DNA from: Phoenix dactylifera
Lineage: Eukaryota; Streptophyta; Magnoliopsida; Arecales; Arecaceae
DNA: 64,000 nt
NCBI RefSeq assembly: GCF_009389715.1
Contig: NC_052396.1
Span: 18,284,631 to 18,348,630, forward strand
Direction: 5' to 3'
In this document: positions 57,601 through 64,000 of the stretch, piece by piece
How positions within the stretch are numbered: position 1 is the first letter of the stretch
Layout of the letters: each line of letters opens with the position of its first letter
Program-made: the position numbers and the translations under genes
Notes under the pieces: model-generated
What the model was told of the DNA's origin: nothing
Seen by the model: the letters and a program-made list of their open reading frames with translations, nothing else
Databases searched by the model: none

Positions 57601-59400
57601 AGAGAAGCTTCCGGTGGTTCCCTTCAGTTCCCTTTTTTTCCCTCTGGAGGATGAGTTCGGAGACGAGAGAGATCGGAATCCCCACGCCAGTACCAGCTCA
57701 ATGAATTCGGTTTTGTTTGAGGTATTTTTCAGCAATCAATCAGTCGCTTCATTTTTTTTTCCCACCTTTTTTTCCCACCTTTTTTTTTCCAGCTTTTTCC
57801 GGGACTCTGTTCATTAGATTGCGGATTTCTAGGGTTTTGGAATGCGCGGAGTGTTTCACTTGATTTCCTAATTTTCTTTTGGTTTTTGATTTCGTGGGAA
57901 GTGATGAATGCTAGGGTTTTCTAAGCGAATCAAGAATATTAGATATAGAGTGTCCAAGAGAGGTGTTTGAGATCTAACTGGAGCGGCTAGTGTTTATTGT
58001 AGGAACACTTCCAGGAATTTTCTTGTAAACTGGTGCTGTAGTGATTTTCTCCCCTTCGTTTGGGCAGTTAAGTGTATTTTGTGAACTCTAATGTTGCTTT
58101 TCCTGCCTCACATTGGAGAAGCGGAACCATGAATGTTAATGGTAGCTCTTTAATCGTAAATCATTGGTCCAAATCTCTAGTTTGTTGAGTGTAAATTAAC
58201 TTGGGTGCCTATAAACTGGCTATTACTGTTAAATTAATGGAAAAAAACATCTGTTGATTTTTGTTAATGCTTTAGTTATGATGAGAAATGGATTTAAGAA
58301 ACGTTGGGAACCGTTTCTTAGGATGTGATAAAGCTTCTTCATCCTTACAAACTCAATCTTGTGTGGTAAGTTTGAAAATAGGTTTCTATGTGATCCGTCT
58401 ACCTTGCACCTTGAGGTGTTGGACATAGTCCATGAATTCCTTTTGATCATTTTTTTTCTTCTTCTTCTTGATGTTCTTTATTGTTGTACATGGCAAGTTA
58501 TGAGAATGTCCATATGGGGCCTTAAGCTTGTCAAGAGCTCAGTGCATCTAGCATGGCTGTGATATAACATCAACCATCAACATTTATAAGCACAAGAACC
58601 CTTTGTATCACATCAAGTTAGAAACAACTTATTCTTCATGTGATGTTGCTTGTTACTCAATACTTTTTGTCAAATTTCAATTTCACTAATTGCGCCTCCC
58701 CAGATTAGTGAAGCTTTACAACCACTAATCCAATTAGATGGACACATCTACCTGTCTTCTATAGTATGATTTCTCCTCTCTGTTTAACGTCCTAAGTTTG
58801 GTTTGCAATTCTTATAAGCTTTTCATCTTTCGATAAGGAAAACAGATTATTTCTGGAAAACTACTGTCATCAAAGACTGTAATCTTTTTACAATATACTT
58901 TATGTTAGAGCTAGCTTTCAACTTTTCTCTTCTTGCCACCTTAAACAATTGGCTTGTAACTTGTATGATGTGTTTACCAGGTTTAATTTCTGGATCATAT
59001 TCCTCCAGCTCTCGCCTGTTTCTTGAAATGAAAATGAGAGCAAATGGGACCATACAAAAAGCTCAAAAGTTGAAGCATGTGCAAGGGGAGGGACCAAATT
59101 GGGTGCTTATTGCAGGTGGTGCGTTGCTTAGCACACTGTCAATCAGGCTTGGATGCAAGCTGAAGCAGATATTTGAGACTAAGCAGTCCAAGAATTCCAA
59201 TAATGCAAAAGGTATTATCATCTTCATTTAATATACCAACTTTCAGTAGCATGAGTTTATCTTCTGGTCAACTGTTTAGATTGTTATTTACTCAGAGAAT
59301 GGAAAAAATGTAGCCAAAAGGAGTCCAGGAGCTTGCCAGTTACATTCAACATTGTATTGCTATACTCAGGATGAGGATGGATGTTACCACTGCCTCTCAG
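57600..59400 (+). CDS. Plant-specific protein of unknown function, first coding exons
   Basis: Probable exon 1 (non-coding, ~57600-57721) splices to exon 2 at 58981-59211 and then exon 3 at 59296-59400. Borders are GT/AG and phases close. Translation likely starts at ATG 59028 (MKMRANGTIQKAQKLKHVQG), the first AUG whose frame stays open. It continues GPNWVLIAGGALLSTLSIRL, GCKLKQIFETKQ, then RSPGACQLHSTLYCYTQDED and GCYHCLS. About 96 residues are visible. I recall a widespread plant family with this motif order and no known role. One short hydrophobic segment (WVLIAGGALLSTLSI) could be a membrane anchor; the CYHC part might bind metal. Later exons were not found before the right edge, so the gene either continues beyond the window or is broken by the insertion at 61.8-63.8 kb. 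Confidence 0.6.
57651..57704 (+). promoter_or_regulatory. Possible upstream ORF in the leader of the unknown-function gene
   Basis: ATG at 57651 opens a 17-codon frame (MSSETREIGIPTPVPAQ) ending TGA 57702-57704. A second AUG at 57701 opens MNSVLFE, which would stop directly after the exon 1/2 junction. If exon 1 is transcribed as modelled, both would precede the main start and could reduce its translation. This depends on the untested transcript model. Confidence 0.35.
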
Positions 59401-61820
59401 GTGTGCTGCCTTGAACTTAGTATTATGTGTATCTTAATTAGCTACTCAAAAGAAGACCTGCATCGTAAGCGTTGGATGACATGTATTGGCTCAATTTCCA
59501 GAAAGCTGTCCTCAAAGTATATTTGTAAGGTGACCGGTTCATGTTTGTTATATTTTTTATGTATATAGTGAAGCAACCACTTCATGCTGAGCCTGCCTGG
59601 ATATGATCTGTAGTTGCATTACATCTGTTTAAGGCACATGAGGAATTTTTAAGGTCAAAAAAACATGCATGTACTTTCAAAACCAGTAGATTTCTGGGAT
59701 CAAACCTGGGTTATTTGCATAAGAAACTAGTTGGTATGCATGCATAAGAGCACATGAAGTTTCAGTTAATTATAATATCATTACAAGGAAATTATTTTGA
59801 TATTGTGGTTTCCAATATAGTATAATATTTGGTAGTTGAAGATACATCTAACAGAATTAAAATGGATTAATGGAATGAATGGAACGGGGGGTTTCTTCAG
59901 GTTGTTGCAATATTGCCTTTGGCATGTAATGAACAGAGTACTTATAAACAACCAAAGTTGTGGGGTATAGCATATTGAGCAACAAGGTGCCCTGCTTCCT
60001 ACACATAATTTGAATGAAATATTGATTAGAACGTTGACTTGGTAGTGTGGTAAAAGAATAGAATTTGAATGTATATGTTAGTGGAGGCATTGGACTTGCA
60101 CTTCTTCAGGATAGTTAGTGGAGAACAAGTTGGAGGGATATGTGCTTGTGCAATGAAGATTTAAAGAGCACTTGATAATTTGATTGGCATCAAAGGGTTG
60201 GAAAGAGGAAGTGCATACCTTAGATTATTTGGCTATAAGCTATAAACTTATTTGAACAAAAATGTTATGGAAAAGGAGGTAGCTTTAATTAGGAGGAGTA
60301 ATTAACTACTGTTCAATTGACTCGAAATGGTTGTGTCATATGATTGGAAAGTGAGGGATCAAACTTTTGTTGAAGGTCAAGGACAGTGAGGAAAGATCAA
60401 ATGCAAATCTGGACAAACATTGTTGATGGGGATTTTAACAAGCTTACATTGTTAGAGTAGGCTTTCCATATAAGACATTAATATATGCAGGGTTTCAAAT
60501 CTGATCAGAAGTAACATTTATCTTTTTGAGTTGCAGCAGTTTCAGCTAATTGCAATGGTTTTAGTGAAAACTATTATGTAAGGCTAAAAGAAATCCTTGG
60601 TATGAGGTTAATTCTTTATATTTTCTATTAGATCTTCCTAGTACTTGACAAATGGAGCTCTTTGGAAGCAGTATTGCAAGATAAATTCAAATTCTATTAT
60701 ATTTGTGTAAAATTGAAAGTGAATATATGCTGGTTGCAAGAAATTTTAAGGGATTTGAACATTTCTACACTATTCTTTTGTTGTGGTACAAACTAAGCGG
60801 GATCTTATTTTCACTAAGTGCCACAAAATAACTGAAACACAAATACACAAACTTTATTATATTTTTGTAAACTGAAAGCAAATATTTGTTGGGTTGCTAG
60901 AAATTTTAAGGGATTTGAACATTTCTATGTTTCTCTTCTGTTGTACAAACTAAGCAAGATCTTGTGAACCTTGCTTATGTTTTATAAAGTATGACGGAAT
61001 AACTGAAAGACACACGCATATGTTCTAAAAGGTACTAAAAGTTTGTTATTTTTGACATAAATGTGAATAGCTGGCCTATAAGATGTTGACCAAGGTTTGA
61101 ACAACCAACCATACTATGGTATATATTGTATTGTACTACCCCATCCTATTGTTTGCATCAATATGTACCATGTGCTCTAACATCTGTATTAGCAAACCTT
61201 GAGTAGATATAGGAGCATACTGCTGTACGTACCATTCCAGTACATGATCGATGCGACCTTATACCACTACATTTCAAACATTGATATTACGCTAATAAAC
61301 TTCAATGAATTTGAACTGCTAAGTATTTTATTTTTCTATACTTGTTTTAATTTTTCTATTTCTCTTTTTTATGCAATTTTTACATTTTTTTTAATTTTAG
61401 TAATTATTTAAAATGTTTTAGGCCGCTGAAACTATATATAATATACCAAAATTGCTGATCATAGTTTTCAACTCTAGTGAAGAAAGAGAAGACAAATAGT
61501 AATTGAGAGAGGAAAAGTGTTTGGAAATTAGCACAATAAATCACTATTGGAAAATCTATCAAATGCCTGGAACACTATATATTGAATCTGCAGACACTTA
61601 ATTCACATTCTCAATGAATCTGAAAAATTCTTATGACTAAAACACTATTTATTGAATTTGTACTTGGATAGTGAATCTAGGATATCAGAGAAAATTCATC
61701 CCTACATTGTCCCTATAATTTTCAACCAAAGTATGACCCAAACTGTTGAATTAGACCATGCACCTCTCCATTAAACTTATAATTCTAAACATGATTATTT
61801 GATATTTCAGCTAGTATAAA
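59401..61820 (+). other. Presumed intron or intergenic DNA after exon 3
   Basis: No further family exon is recognised. Two similar ~80-bp segments occur at ~60690-60800 and 60850-60965 (AGAAATTTTAAGGGATTTGAAC, then TCTTTTGTTG or TCTTCTGTTG), a local direct repeat. A tRNA-like head may lie on the minus strand near 59680-59745, but it is weak. Confidence 0.4.
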
Positions 61821-61823
61821 TGA

Positions 61824-63830
61824 TGCAGCACAAGTGCGGGAAAAGAGGAGAAGAAGGAAGAACAAGAGAGGGAGAAGAAAGAAGAGGTTCTAGGGACGCA
61901 GGAAGAAGAGAAGGGGAGGAGGAGGAAGAAGAAGAATAAGATGTGGGGGAAAAGAAAGTTCTTAATCATTCATTAAAACCCTAATCATGAAAATAGTCCC
62001 CTATATATAGGGCCAAATAAACACAATTAACATAAAACCCCCTTACACAAATATAACTCCTAATAAGCCCACAAATAACACAAATAAGTCCTAAAATGCA
62101 AACAAGCCCAGAAATAAAAATAAAATAAATATGCAAATAAACGGGTCTGACTCAATCCGGGGGCTCAGGATCATCTGGACGAAGGGCTCTGATGTCCCCA
62201 TCAACTCCTCCCGGGTGAGAAAAACTCGACCCCGTCGAGTACAGGTCTGGCCGGCTGTCGTACTGCTCCAGAAGATCGGAGTCAAGGCGCTGCAACTGTG
62301 CTATGAAAATCCACGTCACATCAGACTTTGGTCGACCTTTCCACCGAACAAGGTAACGTTGGCAACCACCGTTCCTGGTTGGAATAACCTGCTCATCCAA
62401 TATATGTTTTATTTGTTCTCTGCGTGCATGAACTTTGGGAGGTGGTGGCTCAACAGCAGGTAATAGGTCAGGGTGTCCAACATGGGCAGGTATATCAATA
62501 AAGGGGTCAGAAGGCATGAATATTATCTTTTTGTATGGGACTTCTTCAATATTAAATGTCGCACTAATCCCATAGTCATCAGGAAGATCCACAACATATG
62601 CATTCGAACTGATTTTCTTTAAGATTTTGATCGGTTCTGCAGTGCAAGTTTGCAATTTTTTAAACGTATCTGAAGAAAATCGTTCAAGCCTAATTCTTAT
62701 CATGACGTAATCTTTTTCACTTAACTCTTTATAACGTCTGTGTAAATCAACAAGGAATTTATATTTTAAGTTATTAAAGTGACTACAATTGCTGATTTCT
62801 TGATACAATGAATGTGGATGTGATGCAATTGATTGTGCAGACTCAAAGACTCTATACTGATGAGATATGAAAAACAGGTCTATGGGTTGCCTAGATTTGT
62901 AATCATGCACCAATTCGAATAGACTCATACCTATGGACTTGTTAACCGAACTATTACATGCAAACTCAACTGTCGGTAACATTAAATTCCAGGTCCTAGC
63001 ATATGCACTCGGGTTGAGCTTATGTTGTTGAAGGTTGGGCAAAGATGCCCCGGGAACTATATCAATCGCGTGTTGGATATCACGCATCGGAGGAAGGGCA
63101 TCCAGAAGATCATCAAGGACTACAAAATGAAACTCCTCTAGAAGGGAAACTACTACCGGAGAATGTTCAAGGTTGGACTCCGCATGGGTATCTTTAGCTA
63201 CAAGTGCCAACTCAGGTGACTGGCTCTCAATATCTTTCACTACCTCTTCGATAGTAGTGATGTGAAGTGGCTTGGTTGTACTTAGATCAATAGTCTTCTT
63301 TTAAGAATCATTTTGGACAAAGTCTAATTCTATAGGTTCGTGTTCAAAGTCTTCTTCATAGTCTTCTATATTTGGTTCATAGACTTCTTCGACATATTCG
63401 TCCTCTTGGCTCCTAACTTCTGGTTCAGTAATCAGGTAGGTTCTAATGGAACATTGGGATGCTATGTGGTTGAATTGTTGATACCTTGAGCATTGGGTTT
63501 GGTGCCCAAGAAAATGGGGAAGGATTATAGGTGGTGCAACCAAACCGATTTTAGGTTGGGCTGCAATAGGGGTTGGCGGTGTAGGGGTCCTAGAATTTTG
63601 CATGAGCTCACGGATCTCTTGTGTGAATTCCTTGTATCCAGCCCGCATGGCAACGATCTGTTCTATGATAAACCTCAAAATGTCGGAATTCATGGTAGCT
63701 ACAAGGGTTTTAGGTTGATTGAGATAGTACTCCATATCACTACAGGTTGGCATGCAATGATGACACTGGGTGATGATGTGAAATGCAGTATCACTAATGA
63801 AACCCTAATAACTATGATGTAGGACCAAAT
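61824..63830 (-). mobile_element. Internally deleted Ty3/gypsy chromovirus
   Basis: On the minus strand, 63753-63301 encodes a Gag-like part (MPTCSDMEYYLNQP..., a degenerate zinc knuckle QCSRYQQFNHIASQC, and an acidic linker) ending in TAA. In the same frame 63300-62152 continues with the start of pol (LDDLLDALPPMRDIQHAIDI, VPGASLPNL). It then jumps to the integrase C-terminal region (LPTVEFACNSSVNKSIGMSL, YVMIRIRLERFSSDTFKKL) and ends in a chromodomain (RYLVRWKGRPKSDVTWI). Protease, RT catalytic core, RNase H and integrase catalytic core are missing. A 3' LTR with TATATATAGGG near 62014 probably spans ~62107-61824. The 5' LTR would lie beyond ~63830 and was not identified. Confidence 0.8.
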
Positions 63831-64000
63831 TTGATGCCGGACAACCTACTAATGCAATCTATTATGATTTCAGAAATCAGCAAGTCTTCACAAGAATAAC
63901 TTAAAATTTAAATGTTGCTGATTTTTACTTCGGTTATTCAGAATTAAGGATTAAGATTATTCAATTTAAGAAATTAGATTGCAATCAAGTAGTACAGTTG
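63831..64000. other. Right edge, probable leader or LTR of the gypsy element
   Basis: Too little sequence to identify. Given the element's orientation, this should contain its untranslated leader or 5' LTR. Confidence 0.3.

Noticed and set aside
59670-59750. tRNA-like box A/B arrangement on the minus strand
   Set aside because: No cloverleaf could be drawn and there is no clear tail or target duplication, so neither a tRNA nor a SINE is called with confidence.
60530-60600. Exon-like stretch (AVSANCNGFSENYYVRLKEILG) between AG and GT
   Set aside because: It does not match the expected continuation of the unknown-function family and has no independent support.

Overview
This is a stretch of nuclear DNA from a flowering plant, almost certainly a monocot. 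It has AT-rich intergenic DNA, multi-exon genes with GT-AG introns, plastid-targeted proteins and many retrotransposon remnants. The gene sequences and the style of the repeats suggest a palm (Arecaceae) or a close relative, but that is an impression and not a test. No prokaryotic feature, CRISPR array, rRNA or convincing tRNA gene was seen.

Layout. (1) 1-1955, minus: 5' half of an SH3P-family BAR/SH3 endocytosis and autophagy protein, running off the left edge. (2) 5808-10420, plus: a complete seven-exon gene for a plastid PotD/PotF-like polyamine-binding protein. (3) 12205-15285, minus: OTP51, a two-exon PPR plus LAGLIDADG chloroplast splicing factor. (4) 17190-19070: a decayed Ty3/gypsy element. 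(5) 19691-28685, minus: an eleven-exon TL29 gene (thylakoid lumen, ascorbate-peroxidase-like). (6) 30916-38847, minus: a four-exon MORF2 gene (plastid RNA editing) whose 6-kb third intron holds a ~630-bp tandem repeat array and two Mutator-type elements. (7) 38.9-45.0 kb: mobile-element debris, including TRIMs, a mini-copia and a MITE. (8) 45085-47436, plus: an intronless, intact secreted subtilase, followed by a solo LTR and a cluster of broken gene fragments (subtilase C-terminus, threonine synthase). (9) 51-56.6 kb: two copia-type structures, one with five 268-bp LTRs, three of them exactly head to tail, inside one 5-bp target-site duplication; LINE RNase H fragments flank it. (10) 57.6-59.4 kb, plus: 5' exons of a plant-specific protein of unknown function. 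(11) 61.8-63.8 kb, minus: an internally deleted Ty3/gypsy chromovirus that keeps its chromodomain.

Four of the genes (PotD-like, OTP51, TL29, MORF2) act in the chloroplast: OTP51 in ycf3 intron splicing, MORF2 in transcript editing, TL29 in the lumen near photosystem II and the PotD-like protein in presumed polyamine binding. They are not in an operon and the clustering may be chance. Exon boundaries were set by eye from GT/AG sites, reading phase and remembered family similarity; phases closed without gaps in all complete genes. The most unusual features are the tandem LTR array, the repeat-filled MORF2 intron, the hairpin Mutator element, and small TRIMs whose LTRs carry a plant snRNA-type promoter signature.
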